64,000 bases of DNA, taken from assembly GCF_016583575.1 (NCBI RefSeq), contig NZ_NRRG01000004.1:62001-126000 (forward strand). Reading direction: 5' to 3'. Position numbers and translations under genes: made by a program. This DNA comes from Thiocystis violacea (GTDB taxonomy: Bacteria > Pseudomonadota > Gammaproteobacteria > Chromatiales > Chromatiaceae). The notes under the pieces are model-generated. The model saw nothing but the letters and a program-made list of their open reading frames with translations. It had not been told where the DNA came from and did no database searches. Shown here one piece after another: positions 1 through 9,567 of this stretch (position 1 is its first letter; each line of letters starts with the position of its first letter).

Positions 1-87
1 GAGGACCAGGACGCCGAACTGCCCACCGAGCTGCCGGTTCCCGAGGAGTACCTCGATCCCCGCGCCGCGCCCCGGGGCCGGAGGTAG
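1..87 (+). CDS. flhB: FlhB C-terminal end (partial)
   Basis: The first 28 codons are open from the window edge and end at TAG (85-87), five bases before flhA. The peptide is acidic and proline-rich (LPVPEEYLDP then an Arg-rich end), resembling the disordered tail of FlhB, the flagellar export-apparatus protein that switches substrate class. The position directly before flhA matches the usual flhB-flhA order. Only the tail is visible, so the identification leans on context; the autocleavage site and membrane segments lie outside the window. Confidence 0.75.
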   Translation, partial: EDQDAELPTELPVPEEYLDPRAAPRGRR

Positions 88-92
88 CGCCG

Positions 93-2201
93 ATGGCCAG
101 TCTCTCGGAGCGTTTGGCCGGAATCGGCCGAATGGGGCTCGTCACGCCCGTGGTGTTGGTGGCCTTGCTGGCGATGCTGGTGCTGCCGCTGCCGCCCTTC
201 GTGCTCGACCTCCTCTTCACCTTCAATATCGCCCTGTCGCTGATCGTGGTCATGGTGGCCGTCTATACGCCACGGCCGGTCGATTTCGCCGCTTTTCCAA
301 CCGTGATCCTGCTGGCGACCCTGCTGCGTCTGGCGCTGAACGTGGCCTCGACCCGGGTGATCCTGCTCCACGGCGGCGACGGAACAGAGGCGGCCGGTCA
401 GGTGATCGAGGCCTTCGGCGAATTCGTCCTCGGGGGTAATTTCGCCATCGGTCTGGTGGTCTTCACCATCCTGGTCATCATCAACTTCGTGGTGGTCACC
501 AAGGGCGCGGGCCGGGTGTCGGAGGTGAGCGCGCGCTTCACCCTGGACGCCATGCCCGGCAAGCAGATGGCGATCGACGCCGATCTGAACGCGGGCCTGA
601 TCTCCCAGGAAGAGGCCCGCAAGCGGCGCGAGGACGTGGCCCAGGAGGCGGACTTCTACGGCTCCATGGATGGCGCCAGCAAGTTCGTGCGTGGTGACGC
701 GGTCGCCGGCATTCTCATCCTCTTCATCAATATCCTGGGCGGCATCATCATCGGAACCACCCAGCACGGCATGACCTTCGCCGATGCCGCCGATGTCTAT
801 GTCCTGCTGAGCATCGGCGACGGACTGGTCGCTCAGCTGCCGGCGCTGCTCCTCTCGTCCGCGACCGCCATCATCGTCACCCGCACCACGACCTCCCAGG
901 ACATGGGGACGCAGGTCTTCGCGCAGATGTTTTCCAATCCGCGCGTGCTCTACATCGCGGGTGGCGTCATCGGTATCCTGGGCCTGATACCGGGGATGCC
1001 CAATCTGGTGTTCCTCGGTCTCTCCTCCATGCTCCTTGGCGCCGGCTATTCGATCGGGCGTAAACCACCCGCGCCCAGCCCGGATGTCCTGGAACGACTG
1101 CCCGATGGGTTGGAGCTGCCGGCGCCGGAGGATCGGGATCTCTCCTGGGAGGATGTGCCTCCGGTGGATCTGGTCTCGCTTGAGGTTGGTTACCGGCTGA
1201 TCCCGCTGGTCGACCGCACCCAGGACGGCCAGCTCATGCCACGCATCAAGGGCATCCGACGCAAGCTCTCGCAGGAGTTCGGCTTTCTGATCCAGCCGGT
1301 GCATATCCGCGACAATCTGGAACTGGGGCCGAATCATTACCGCATCGCCCTGCTGGGCGTGACCGCCGCCGAGGCCGAGGTCTTTCCGGATCGGGATCTG
1401 GCGATCAATCCCGGACAGGTGTTCGGGACCGTGGAGGGCACCCCGACCAAGGATCCCACCTTCAATCTGGACGCGCTCTGGATCGACCCGGCCAATCGCG
1501 ACTCGGCTCAGGCGGCCGGCTATACGGTGGTGGATGCCGCGACCGTGATCGCCACCCATCTCTCGCAGATCTTTCGCGAGAACGCCCATCGGCTGATCGG
1601 ACACGAGGAGGTTCAGCACCTGCTCGACCAGCTTTCGCGACGTTCGCCCAAGCTGGTCGAGAATCTGCTCTCGTCCAAGTCGATCTCGCTCGGCATCGTG
1701 CTCAAGGTGCTCCAGAACCTGCTGGCGGAGCAGGTCTCGATCCGGGATCTGCGCACGATCGCCGAAATCTTGGCGGAACGCGCCCCAAAGAGTCAGGATC
1801 CCGCCACCCTGACCGCCTCGGTACGGATCGCCCTGGCTCGCTCGATCGTGCAGGATCTGGTGGGTCCGGATGACGAGCTGCCGCTCATCGCCCTGGATCC
1901 GTCACTGGAGCAACTTTTGCATAAGTCACTGCAAGGCAGTCAGGGCGAAACCATCGGTATCGAGCCCGGCCTGGCGGAGCGGGTCCAGCGCACGGTGACC
2001 GACGCCGCCCGGCGGCAGGAATCCGAGGGCGCCCCGGCGGTCCTGGTGGTGGCTCCGGAGATCCGGTCCTGGATCGCGAGCTGGTTGAGGGGAGCGGTCC
2101 GTAACCTGACGGTGCTCGCCTTTACCGAGATCCCGGACAATCGGCGCATCCGGGTCGTGGCCACCGTGGGCAAGGGTGATACCGCACAGGCGCGGGCTTG
2201 A
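93..2201 (+). CDS. flhA: Flagellar export apparatus protein FlhA
   Basis: FlhA is the large membrane subunit of the flagellar type III export gate; it forms a nonameric cytoplasmic ring that receives chaperone-bound substrates. The 702-residue product has about eight hydrophobic segments in its first 330 residues. It contains the conserved loop with DAMPGKQMAIDADLNAGLI (near residues 150-170), the family signature. The soluble remainder matches the FlhA cytoplasmic domain (motifs such as HLSQIFRENAHRLIG and LVENLL). The length is normal. The ATG lies five bases after the flhB stop. The 3' end precedes flhF by 22 bases, consistent with one flagellar operon. Confidence 0.97.
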   Translation: MASLSERLAGIGRMGLVTPVVLVALLAMLVLPLPPFVLDLLFTFNIALSLIVVMVAVYTPRPVDFAAFPTVILLATLLRLALNVASTRVILLHGGDGTEAAGQVIEAFGEFVLGGNFAIGLVVFTILVIINFVVVTKGAGRVSEVSARFTLDAMPGKQMAIDADLNAGLISQEEARKRREDVAQEADFYGSMDGASKFVRGDAVAGILILFINILGGIIIGTTQHGMTFADAADVYVLLSIGDGLVAQLPALLLSSATAIIVTRTTTSQDMGTQVFAQMFSNPRVLYIAGGVIGILGLIPGMPNLVFLGLSSMLLGAGYSIGRKPPAPSPDVLERLPDGLELPAPEDRDLSWEDVPPVDLVSLEVGYRLIPLVDRTQDGQLMPRIKGIRRKLSQEFGFLIQPVHIRDNLELGPNHYRIALLGVTAAEAEVFPDRDLAINPGQVFGTVEGTPTKDPTFNLDALWIDPANRDSAQAAGYTVVDAATVIATHLSQIFRENAHRLIGHEEVQHLLDQLSRRSPKLVENLLSSKSISLGIVLKVLQNLLAEQVSIRDLRTIAEILAERAPKSQDPATLTASVRIALARSIVQDLVGPDDELPLIALDPSLEQLLHKSLQGSQGETIGIEPGLAERVQRTVTDAARRQESEGAPAVLVVAPEIRSWIASWLRGAVRNLTVLAFTEIPDNRRIRVVATVGKGDTAQARA

Positions 2202-2223
2202 TCGAGCAACGAGGAGTAGGGCG

Positions 2224-3447
2224 ATGAATGTACGGCGCTATCAGGTACGCGACATGCGCGAGGCCATGCGGCAGGTACGCGAGCATCAGGGACCGGACGC
2301 GGTGATCCTGTCCAGTCGCCGGGTCGATGGGATGCTCGAGGTCGTCGCCGCGACCGGATCCGCGTCCGAGACCCATGCCGCCACGGGTGGTGGCACCGCC
2401 GCCAATCAGCCGGCGCTCTCCATTCCGGTGGATCCCGAATTGGCCGCCATGCGCCGCGAATTGTGCGACCTGCGCTCGCTGCTCGTGCGCCAGCAGGTGT
2501 TGAGCGAGCGCGACCAGTGGACCTCGCGCCATCCACTGGCGGCGCAACTCACCGAGCGTCTCGTCCAATGCGGTTTCGGCGAGAAGCTGGCCCGCTCGCT
2601 CGCCGGTGGCGTCCAGGAAAGCACTCCGGCCGAGGAGGCTTGGAACCGGCTGCGCGCGCGTCTCTCGGCCTCGATCGCGACCTACCAGCCGAACGTGCTG
2701 GAGCAGGGCGGGATGCTGGCTCTGGTCGGTCCCACCGGGGTGGGCAAGACCACCACCCTGAGCCGTATCGCCCTGCGTCAGATCCGCCGCATGGGTCCGG
2801 AGTCGGTGAGCCTGGTGACCCTCGACCGGCAGCGCATCGGCGCCTACAAGCAGCTTCAGGCGTTCGGTCAGATGGCGGGGATCCCGGTCATGCAGCTCGA
2901 CAGCGAGCGCGATCTGATCGGCCTGGCCAAACGCGCGGGCCGCGGCCACCTGATCCTGATCGACACCGAGGGCCAGGCGTCACGCGACGCGGCCGAGCGC
3001 AAACTCTTCGCCCAGGTACGCCATCAGATCGATCTGGAGACCTGGCTGGTGCTCCCGGCGACCCATCAGGCGATGGTGTTGCGCCAGGCTCTGCAAGCCT
3101 TCCAGGGGTGCGAGCCCGCGGCCCTGGTGCTGACCAAGGTGGACGAGGCCGAGCAATTGGGCGAGACCCTGTCGGTTCTCCTGGAGCAGCGTCTCGGTCT
3201 GGTCTTTCATAGCGACGGTCAGCGCATCGACGAGGACTTCCATAAGGCCGACACCCTCTATCTGACACGCCTCGCGTTACGCGAATCCCCCAGCCGCGAG
3301 CGGCCCACGACCGAAATCCGGACCAGTCGCGTCCAGGACGAGCCAGTAGCCAGAGTGCCGGTTACCTCACAGACTCGGCCGGCGCGTGAGAGTATGGTTC
3401 TCGAGTCCGTGATCCCTTTCAGGAAACCCGTCCATGCAGCCTACTAG
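2224..3447 (+). CDS. flhF: Flagellar biosynthesis GTPase FlhF
   Basis: FlhF is an SRP-family GTPase that sets the position, and with FlhG the number, of polar flagella. I chose the ATG at 2224 because a GAGGAG-type ribosome site precedes it and MNVRRYQVRDMREA is the typical FlhF N-terminus; an in-frame start at 2176 would run into flhA. The 407-residue protein has an N-terminal B domain with a variable linker, then the NG domain with P-loop [10 protein letters not shown] at 169-178, followed by further SRP GTPase motifs (TLDRQRIGAYKQL, DTEGQ, LTKVDEAEQ). Its last 14 bases overlap flhG. Presence of FlhF implies polar flagellation. Confidence 0.97.
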   Translation: MNVRRYQVRDMREAMRQVREHQGPDAVILSSRRVDGMLEVVAATGSASETHAATGGGTAANQPALSIPVDPELAAMRRELCDLRSLLVRQQVLSERDQWTSRHPLAAQLTERLVQCGFGEKLARSLAGGVQESTPAEEAWNRLRARLSASIATYQPNVLEQGGMLALVGPTGVGKTTTLSRIALRQIRRMGPESVSLVTLDRQRIGAYKQLQAFGQMAGIPVMQLDSERDLIGLAKRAGRGHLILIDTEGQASRDAAERKLFAQVRHQIDLETWLVLPATHQAMVLRQALQAFQGCEPAALVLTKVDEAEQLGETLSVLLEQRLGLVFHSDGQRIDEDFHKADTLYLTRLALRESPSRERPTTEIRTSRVQDEPVARVPVTSQTRPARESMVLESVIPFRKPVHAAY

Positions 3448-4261
3448 GAGTCGGCCGCTTCTGAGCATCGCCATCGCCAGTGGCAAGGGCGGGGTCGGTA
3501 AGACCAATGTCGCCATCAATCTCTCCGTGGCCCTGGCCCGGCTGGGACGTAGCGTGATGCTCTTCGATGCCGACCTGGGGCTCGCGAACGCGGATCTGAT
3601 GCTTGGGCTTCGGCCGACGCTGACCCTGCACGATCTGGTGGCGGGGCGCGTGGATCGCCTGGAGGATATCCTGCTGGAAGGCCCGGACGGGCTCCTGCTG
3701 GTGCCCTCGGCGTCCGGTATCGGTTCCATGGCCAATCTGACCCCGGCCGAGCACCTGGGGCTGGTGCGGGCCTTCAGCAGTTATGACAAACCGCTGGACG
3801 TGCTGATCGTGGATACCGCGGCCGGCGTTCAGGATTCGGTCACCAGCTTCTGCAAGGCGGTGCAGAATGTCTTCGTGGTGGTGTGCGACGAGCCGGCCTC
3901 CCTGACCGACGCCTATGCGCTGATCAAGGTGCTGCATCAGGAGCACGGACTGCGGCGTTTTCGGGTGATCTGCAATATGCTGCGCGATCCCGACTCGGGC
4001 CGGCGCCTGATGCAGAAGCTGACGTCGGTGTGCACCCACTATCTGCCGGACGTGGTGCTGGAGACGGCCGCCCTGATCCCGATGGACGATAAATTGCGCA
4101 CGGCGGTCCAGAAGCGTCAGCCCGTGGTCAGTCTCTTTCCGGGCAGCCCCTCGGGGCGTGCCTTCATCGAGCTGGCGCGGCAAACGGATCGCTGGAGGGG
4201 CGTCGATCCCGACATGGGCGGTATCGGCTTTTTCGTCGAACGCATGCTGCAGCGTGCGTGA
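3434..4261 (+). CDS. flhG: MinD-like flagellar number regulator FlhG/FleN
   Basis: This is a ParA/MinD-family ATPase that limits flagellar number, working with FlhF and, in Pseudomonas, with the master regulator FleQ. The deviant Walker A motif SGKGGVGKT sits at residues 16-24, followed by the FDADLGLANADLMLG switch segment and an amphipathic C-terminal helix (FFVERMLQ). At 275 residues the size is normal. The N-terminus (MQPTRSRPLL) lacks the DQAxxLR motif by which some FlhG proteins stimulate FlhF; this resembles the Pseudomonas FleN type. It overlaps flhF by 14 bases and fliA by 4, so translation is probably coupled. Confidence 0.95.
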   Translation: MQPTRSRPLLSIAIASGKGGVGKTNVAINLSVALARLGRSVMLFDADLGLANADLMLGLRPTLTLHDLVAGRVDRLEDILLEGPDGLLLVPSASGIGSMANLTPAEHLGLVRAFSSYDKPLDVLIVDTAAGVQDSVTSFCKAVQNVFVVVCDEPASLTDAYALIKVLHQEHGLRRFRVICNMLRDPDSGRRLMQKLTSVCTHYLPDVVLETAALIPMDDKLRTAVQKRQPVVSLFPGSPSGRAFIELARQTDRWRGVDPDMGGIGFFVERMLQRA

Positions 4262-5007
4262 TGACGGCCAACCGCTCCCGGATGGCTTACGCGGGCGCCG
4301 CCGACCAATCGGCGCGACTGGTGTCGGATCATATCGACCTGGTTCGCCGGATTGCCCATCATATGGCGGCACGCCTGCCGGCCTCGGTGCAGGTGGAGGA
4401 TCTGGTGCAATCGGGCATGGTCGGTTTGATCGAGTCCTCGCGCCAGTATCAGCCGGGGCAGGGGGCCACCTTCGCGACCTATGCCGGCATCCGCATCCGC
4501 GGCGCCATGATCGACGAATTGCGGCGCGCCGACTGGACGCCCCGCTCGGTCCATCGCAATACGCGCCGGATCTCGGCGGCGATCCACCGGATCGAGTCGC
4601 GCGAGGGCCGGGCGGCGAGCGATCGCGAAATCGCCGATGAGCTGCAGGTCTCGCTGGATGAGTATCATGGCATGCTGCTGGATACGTCGAGCTCCCAGGT
4701 TCTTGGCCTGGACGACCTGTTCGGCGAGGATGCGGATACCGACCGTCGGCTGCCGGGAAGCGGCGCGACGCCGGGCGAGCAGATCGAAACGGACCAATTC
4801 AGAAAGGCACTGGCCGAGGCGCTGGGCAGTCTTCCCGAGCGTGAGCGGCTGGTGCTTTCGCTTTATTATGATGAAGAGCTCAACCTTCGAGAGATCGGTG
4901 CCGTCATGGACATCACCGAATCGCGTGTGAGCCAGATTCGCAGCCAGGCCCTGCATCGCTTGCGAGGCCGTTTGAGCGAGTGGATCCGAGAGGAATCCGG
5001 CTCATGA
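4258..5007 (+). CDS. fliA: Flagellar sigma factor FliA (sigma-28)
   Basis: FliA directs RNA polymerase to late flagellar and chemotaxis promoters and is held inactive by FlgM, which is also encoded here (15466-15771). The 249-residue product has sigma region 2 ([38 protein letters not shown]), region 3, and the region 4 helix-turn-helix ([31 protein letters not shown], near 205-235). Start codon and flhG stop overlap as ATGA. A candidate FliA promoter with correct spacing lies before flgM at 15808-15834, and a weaker one lies before the chemoreceptor at 33181-33207. Confidence 0.97.
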   Translation: MMTANRSRMAYAGAADQSARLVSDHIDLVRRIAHHMAARLPASVQVEDLVQSGMVGLIESSRQYQPGQGATFATYAGIRIRGAMIDELRRADWTPRSVHRNTRRISAAIHRIESREGRAASDREIADELQVSLDEYHGMLLDTSSSQVLGLDDLFGEDADTDRRLPGSGATPGEQIETDQFRKALAEALGSLPERERLVLSLYYDEELNLREIGAVMDITESRVSQIRSQALHRLRGRLSEWIREESGS

Positions 5008-5041
5008 TCTTCAACCCGACAGATGCCATTGGGAGTTTTGC

Positions 5042-5434
5042 GTGGACAAAGGCATGAAAATACTCATCGTGGACGATTTCTCCACCATGAGGCGCATCAT
5101 CAAGAACCTGCTCCGCGAGTTGGGTTTCAACAACACCATGGAGGCGGACGACGGCAGCACGGCCCTGCCCATGCTGAAGAATGGGGGCTTCGACTTCCTG
5201 GTGACGGACTGGAACATGCCGAACATGGAAGGCATCGCGCTGCTCAAGGCGGTGCGCGCCGACCCCATGCTCAAGTCGCTTCCGGTGCTCATGGTCACCG
5301 CCGAGGCCAAGCGCGACCAGATCGTCGAGGCGGCGCAGGCCGGGGTCAACGGCTACATCGTCAAGCCCTTCACCGCCGAGACCCTCAAGGAGAAGATCGA
5401 CAAGATCTTCGAGCGCATCGACGCACAGGGATGA
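5042..5434 (+). CDS. cheY: Chemotaxis response regulator CheY
   Basis: CheY is the single-domain receiver that, once phosphorylated by CheA, binds the flagellar switch protein FliM and changes rotation. The acidic pocket D11/D12, phospho-acceptor D56 (in VTDWNMPNM), T86 and K108 are all present. The start is GTG at 5042, preceded by GGGAG at about eight bases; an internal ATG at 5054 is also possible. The 130-residue length is normal. A 156-base spacer with no convincing gene separates it from cheZ. It is very close in sequence to enterobacterial CheY, unlike single-domain receivers from other systems. Confidence 0.97.
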   Translation: MDKGMKILIVDDFSTMRRIIKNLLRELGFNNTMEADDGSTALPMLKNGGFDFLVTDWNMPNMEGIALLKAVRADPMLKSLPVLMVTAEAKRDQIVEAAQAGVNGYIVKPFTAETLKEKIDKIFERIDAQG

Positions 5435-5590
5435 GCCTCGTCAGGCGCTTACCGGAGACCCCGGCGGATCGGTTGTCGGCGGCGTCGGAGGGGCTGGCGT
5501 CGGTTTCCATGATCGGCGCGAGAGGGCATTCACAGACAGCCTGGTCCTCGCGGACCCAGGATCATCAAACGGTTCGCCCGGGAATGATCG

Positions 5591-6358
5591 ATGGATAATG
5601 ATGAAGCACGCATGGCGGCCCAGTTGGACTTGGCGCGTCAATTGGTCCAGCAGCTGGAGGACGGGAATTCGGCTGGCGTCGACGAGGTCATCCGCCAGTT
5701 GCGTTTACCTTACGAGCGCGAGCTTTTCGATGAGCTTGGAAAGCTGACGCGCGACCTGCACGAGGCCCTGAACAGCTTCCGCGGCGACTCCCGCCTGGTC
5801 GAATTGACCCGCGACGAGATCCCCGACGCCAAGGAGCGTCTCAACTACGTCGTCTCCATGACCGAGCAGGCGACCCATCGCACGCTCAATGCGCTCGATG
5901 AGTCGATGCCCATCGCGGAATCGCTCCACACCCGATCGCTTCAGTTGGCCGAACAATGGGGTCGATTCCGCAGTCGCGAACTCTCCGTGGATGAATTTCG
6001 CGAGCTGGCGCGCGAGATGGACGACTTCCTGGCGGTGAGCGCCCAGGAGACCGAGCATCTGCGCTCAACGATGTCCGAGATCCTCATGGCCCAGGACTAT
6101 CAGGATCTCACTGGCCAGATCATTCGCCGGGTGATCCGTCTGGTGCAGGAGGTCGAGGAGAATCTGGTCGGTCTCATTCGTCTGTCGAGCGCCAGGATGG
6201 AACCGGTCAAGGCCGGCAAGCCGGCCGTGGCCGAGGAGTTGGAGGCGCCGGATACCAAGGGGCACGGTCCCATCGTGCCCAATACGCAGGACGTGGTCGC
6301 GGATGTCGTCAGTGGACAGGACGACGTGGATGCGCTGCTCTCCAGCCTGGGCTTCTAG
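5591..6358 (+). CDS. cheZ: CheY-P phosphatase CheZ
   Basis: CheZ dephosphorylates CheY-P and so ends the tumble or reversal signal. The four-helix-bundle core carries the catalytic segment MAQDYQDLTGQ, with D172 and Q176 corresponding to the acidic and glutamine residues that act on CheY. The last eleven residues (DVDALLSSLGF, 245-255) are the CheY-docking helix. At 255 residues it is slightly longer than the E. coli protein. It lies between cheY and cheA as in Pseudomonas and Vibrio. The docking tail is notable because very similar motifs appear inside the neighbouring CheA linker. Confidence 0.96.
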   Translation: MDNDEARMAAQLDLARQLVQQLEDGNSAGVDEVIRQLRLPYERELFDELGKLTRDLHEALNSFRGDSRLVELTRDEIPDAKERLNYVVSMTEQATHRTLNALDESMPIAESLHTRSLQLAEQWGRFRSRELSVDEFRELAREMDDFLAVSAQETEHLRSTMSEILMAQDYQDLTGQIIRRVIRLVQEVEENLVGLIRLSSARMEPVKAGKPAVAEELEAPDTKGHGPIVPNTQDVVADVVSGQDDVDALLSSLGF

Positions 6359-6383
6359 CCCCTCGACATCAGGGTGATCAAGC

Positions 6384-8477
6384 ATGGCAATCGATCCGAA
6401 TGACGAGATCCTCCAGGACTTCCTGGTCGAGGCTGGTGAACTGCTCGAGGCTCTCAACGAGCAATTGATCGATCTGGAGCAGAATCCCGAGGATCGCAAT
6501 CTACTGAACGCGGTCTTCCGCAGTTTCCATACCATCAAGGGTGGCGCGGGCTTTCTCAATCTCAACGCCCTGGTTCTGGTCTGTCACCATGCCGAGGACG
6601 TCTTCAATCTGCTGCGCAATGGCCAGCGTCGTATCGACCCCATCCTGATGGATGTCGTGCTGCGTGTCCTGGACGTGCTCAACGTCATGTTCGGTGATCT
6701 CAAGTCCGGCCGCGAGCCCGAGCCGGCGCCCGACAGCCTGATCGCGGATCTGGCGGGTCTGGCCGTGCCCGAAACCGCCGAGGCGCTCGCCTCGGTGGTG
6801 GCGCCGATTCCAAAGCCCGTTCCAGCACCGGTGGCCGCGGTCAGCGTGGCGCCGTCGCCCGAGCCGCGCGCGGCGAGCGAGCCGGGATCCAAAGCCTCCG
6901 CGGATGAGATTACCGAGGCGGAGTTCGAGGCGTTGCTCAACGCCATGTCCGGCCAGGCCAGAGTGGAGCCGGTTTTAGCCAACTCCGCTTCGGAGCCGGC
7001 TCCGGCGCCCCAGTCCGAACCCCAGTCCGAACCCGTCGCCGCGGGCGGTCTGATCTCCGACGATGAGTTCGAGTCGCTGCTCGATCAACTGCACGGGCAG
7101 GGCGGTATCCCGGCGCCGGTCGAGCCCGTGCCGGCCGCGCCCCCCAGGTCGAGTCAGGCCGCGCCCAGAACCAGTGATCCGGCCGTCGGCGGGTCCGCCG
7201 ATCCGTTCGCGATGGCGGCCGTTCCAGCCGAGTCGTCCAAGAACCAGCGTCCACCCGCCGGAGAGACCTCGGTGCGGGTCGACACCCAGCGGCTCGACGA
7301 GATCATGAATCTGGTCGGCGAGCTGGTGCTGGTGCGCAATCGTCTGAGCATGCTGCGCACGCGCACCGAGGACGAGGAGGTCGGCAAGGCGATCAGCTCG
7401 CTGGCGCTGGTGACCTCGGATCTGCAGACGGCGGTCATGAAGACCCGCATGCAGCCGGTCAAGAAGGTGTTCAGCCGTTTTCCGCGCGTGGTGCGGGATC
7501 TGGCGCGCAATCTCGGCAAGGAAATCGATCTCGAGACCTTCGGCGAGGAGACCGACCTGGACAAGAACCTGGTCGAGGCCCTGGCCGATCCACTGGTCCA
7601 TCTGATCCGCAACGCGGTCGATCACGGGATCGAGATGCCGGACGTCCGGGAGGCCGCCGGCAAGCCCCGCAAGGGAACCGTGGTGCTGGGGGCTGCCCAG
7701 GAGGGCGATCACATCTCGTTGCTGATCCAGGATGACGGGCGCGGCATGGATCCCGAGAAGCTGCGGGCCAAGGCCGTCGAGAAGGGGCTCATGGAACCCG
7801 CGATGGCCGAGCGCCTGACTCAGCGCGAGTGTTTCGACCTCATTTTCATGGCGGGGTTGTCCACCAAGGAAGAGATCTCGGACGTTTCCGGCCGTGGTGT
7901 CGGCATGGACGTGGTCAAGACCCGCATCGCCCAGCTCAACGGCACCATCGAGATCGATTCCAAGCTCGGTCAGGGCACCAGGCTGCACGTCAAGCTGCCC
8001 TTGACGCTCGCCATTCTGCCGGCGCTCATGGTCATCCTGGATGGTCGGCGCTTCGCCATACCATTGGCCTCGGTCTCGGAGATCCTGGACCTGGATCTGA
8101 CGCGAACCCACTTCGTCGACGACCAGGAGGCGATCATGGTTCGCAGCCATGCCCTGCCGCTCTATTACGCCTCTCGCTGGCTGCATCCCTATCGGCTGGT
8201 CGAGCCCAAGGCGGATACGCACGTGGTCGTGGTGAACGTCGCCCAACGCAAGATCGGTCTGGTCGTGGACGGCCTGGTCGGTCAGGAGGAGGTCGTCATC
8301 AAGCCGCTTGGCAAGGGGCTGCACGGCGTCCCCGGTCTGGCGGGCGCGACCATCACGGGGGATGGCGGCATCGCCCTGATCATCGATATCCCGGTCCTGG
8401 TCAAGCTCATGGGTCAGCCGGGATATGGCGGTCGGGCCTCGCGGGTCCAGCCGATGCTGGCGGAAGCGGGAGACTGA
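6384..8477 (+). CDS. cheA: Chemotaxis histidine kinase CheA, no visible P2 domain
   Basis: CheA is the receptor-coupled kinase that phosphorylates CheY and CheB. The P1 domain (about 1-110) carries the phosphorylated histidine H49 in FRSFHTIKGGAGFL. Dimerization P3 begins near 295 (VRVDTQRLDEIMNLVGELV). The P4 ATPase has its N box near 410 (HLIRNAVDHGIE) and G boxes at 450-512. The CheW-like P5 occupies about 540-690. No folded P2 CheY-binding domain is recognisable. Residues 111-295 are instead a Pro/Ala/Ser/Glu-rich linker with two related motifs, ITEAEFEALLNAMSG (176-190) and ISDDEFESLLDQLHG (224-238). These resemble FliM and CheZ CheY-binding peptides. The length of 697 residues is normal for CheA. 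Confidence 0.96.
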   Translation: MAIDPNDEILQDFLVEAGELLEALNEQLIDLEQNPEDRNLLNAVFRSFHTIKGGAGFLNLNALVLVCHHAEDVFNLLRNGQRRIDPILMDVVLRVLDVLNVMFGDLKSGREPEPAPDSLIADLAGLAVPETAEALASVVAPIPKPVPAPVAAVSVAPSPEPRAASEPGSKASADEITEAEFEALLNAMSGQARVEPVLANSASEPAPAPQSEPQSEPVAAGGLISDDEFESLLDQLHGQGGIPAPVEPVPAAPPRSSQAAPRTSDPAVGGSADPFAMAAVPAESSKNQRPPAGETSVRVDTQRLDEIMNLVGELVLVRNRLSMLRTRTEDEEVGKAISSLALVTSDLQTAVMKTRMQPVKKVFSRFPRVVRDLARNLGKEIDLETFGEETDLDKNLVEALADPLVHLIRNAVDHGIEMPDVREAAGKPRKGTVVLGAAQEGDHISLLIQDDGRGMDPEKLRAKAVEKGLMEPAMAERLTQRECFDLIFMAGLSTKEEISDVSGRGVGMDVVKTRIAQLNGTIEIDSKLGQGTRLHVKLPLTLAILPALMVILDGRRFAIPLASVSEILDLDLTRTHFVDDQEAIMVRSHALPLYYASRWLHPYRLVEPKADTHVVVVNVAQRKIGLVVDGLVGQEEVVIKPLGKGLHGVPGLAGATITGDGGIALIIDIPVLVKLMGQPGYGGRASRVQPMLAEAGD

Positions 8478-8480
8478 GCG

Positions 8481-9566
8481 ATGGCCTTGCGCGTCGTCGT
8501 CGTCGATGACTCCGGATTCTTCCGTCGCCGGATCGTCGAGATTCTCAACGCGGACATCGGTATCGAGGTGGTCGGAACCGCGGCGAATGGGCAGGAGGCC
8601 ATCGAGGTCGTCAAGCGTCTGAATCCGGACGTGGTGACCATGGATATCGAGATGCCGGTGATGGACGGTATCACGGCGGCGCGGCGCATCATGGCGGAGT
8701 CGCCGCGGCCGATTCTCATGTTCTCGACCCTCACGACCGAGGGGGCCAAGGCGACCCTGGATGCCCTGGACGCGGGCGCGATGGATTTCCTCCCCAAGCG
8801 TTTCAGCGAGATGGCCAAGGACGAGGATGCCGCGAAGATCCTGCTGCGTCGCCGGGTGCGGGCGCTCGGGCGCTCGCGCGCGATGCGTCCGGGTCAGGCC
8901 GATCATCGCGACCGGCCGACCCCGCTGGCCGAGCCGAGCCCGGCGCCGGCGCGTTCGCACTTCGTCCCGAGGACCGCGCCGGGCGTGACATCCCTGCATG
9001 GCCTGCGGGCCGTCCTGATCGGCACGTCCACCGGCGGCCCGGTAGCCTTGCAGGAGGTGCTCAAGGTTCTGCCCAAGAGTTTTCCGCTCCCGATCATCCT
9101 GGTGCAGCACATGCCGGCCAGCTTCACGCCGGCCTTCGCGGAGCGTCTGAACAATCTCTGCCAGATCGACGTCAAGGAGGCCGCCACGGGCGATGTCCTC
9201 AGGCCCGGTCTCGCGCTGCTGGCGCCGGGCGGTTTACAACTGATCCTGGAGGGCGGTGCCCAGACCCGGATCCGTATCGAGGACAGTCCCCCCGGAACCA
9301 TCTACAAGCCGAGTGTCGACATCACCTTCACATCCGCGGTCACCGCCTTGAGGTCGCAGGTGCTCGCGGTGGTCCTCACGGGCATGGGCGCGGATGGGCG
9401 CGAGGGCGCGCGGGCGCTGAAGGGACAGGGAGCGTCTATCTGGGCGCAGGACGCGGCCAGCTCGGTCGTGTTCGGGATGCCGGCGGCGGTGATCGAGGCT
9501 GGCATCGTGGATCATGTCCTGCCGCTGAAAGAGTTTGGGCCGGCCTTGGTCAAGGGATTCTGTTGA
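8481..9566 (+). CDS. cheB: Chemotaxis glutamate methylesterase/deamidase CheB
   Basis: CheB removes methyl groups from chemoreceptor glutamates, and deamidates glutamines, when phosphorylated by CheA, giving adaptation. The receiver domain (1-125) has D9/D10 and phospho-acceptor D55. The esterase domain (from about 172) has the catalytic triad S183 (GTSTGGP), H210 (VQHMPASF) and D305 (GMGADGREG). The 361-residue length is normal. It starts three bases after the cheA stop. The methyltransferase partner cheR lies separately at 18085-18897, next to cheV. Confidence 0.97.
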   Translation: MALRVVVVDDSGFFRRRIVEILNADIGIEVVGTAANGQEAIEVVKRLNPDVVTMDIEMPVMDGITAARRIMAESPRPILMFSTLTTEGAKATLDALDAGAMDFLPKRFSEMAKDEDAAKILLRRRVRALGRSRAMRPGQADHRDRPTPLAEPSPAPARSHFVPRTAPGVTSLHGLRAVLIGTSTGGPVALQEVLKVLPKSFPLPIILVQHMPASFTPAFAERLNNLCQIDVKEAATGDVLRPGLALLAPGGLQLILEGGAQTRIRIEDSPPGTIYKPSVDITFTSAVTALRSQVLAVVLTGMGADGREGARALKGQGASIWAQDAASSVVFGMPAAVIEAGIVDHVLPLKEFGPALVKGFC

Positions 9567-9567
9567 C

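Noticed and set aside
6975-9110. 711-codon open frame on the minus strand opposite cheA-cheB
   Set aside because: High-GC shadow frame. It has no recognisable domain, is His/Arg/Gln-rich as expected for antisense of these codons, and is fully covered by two well-conserved genes.
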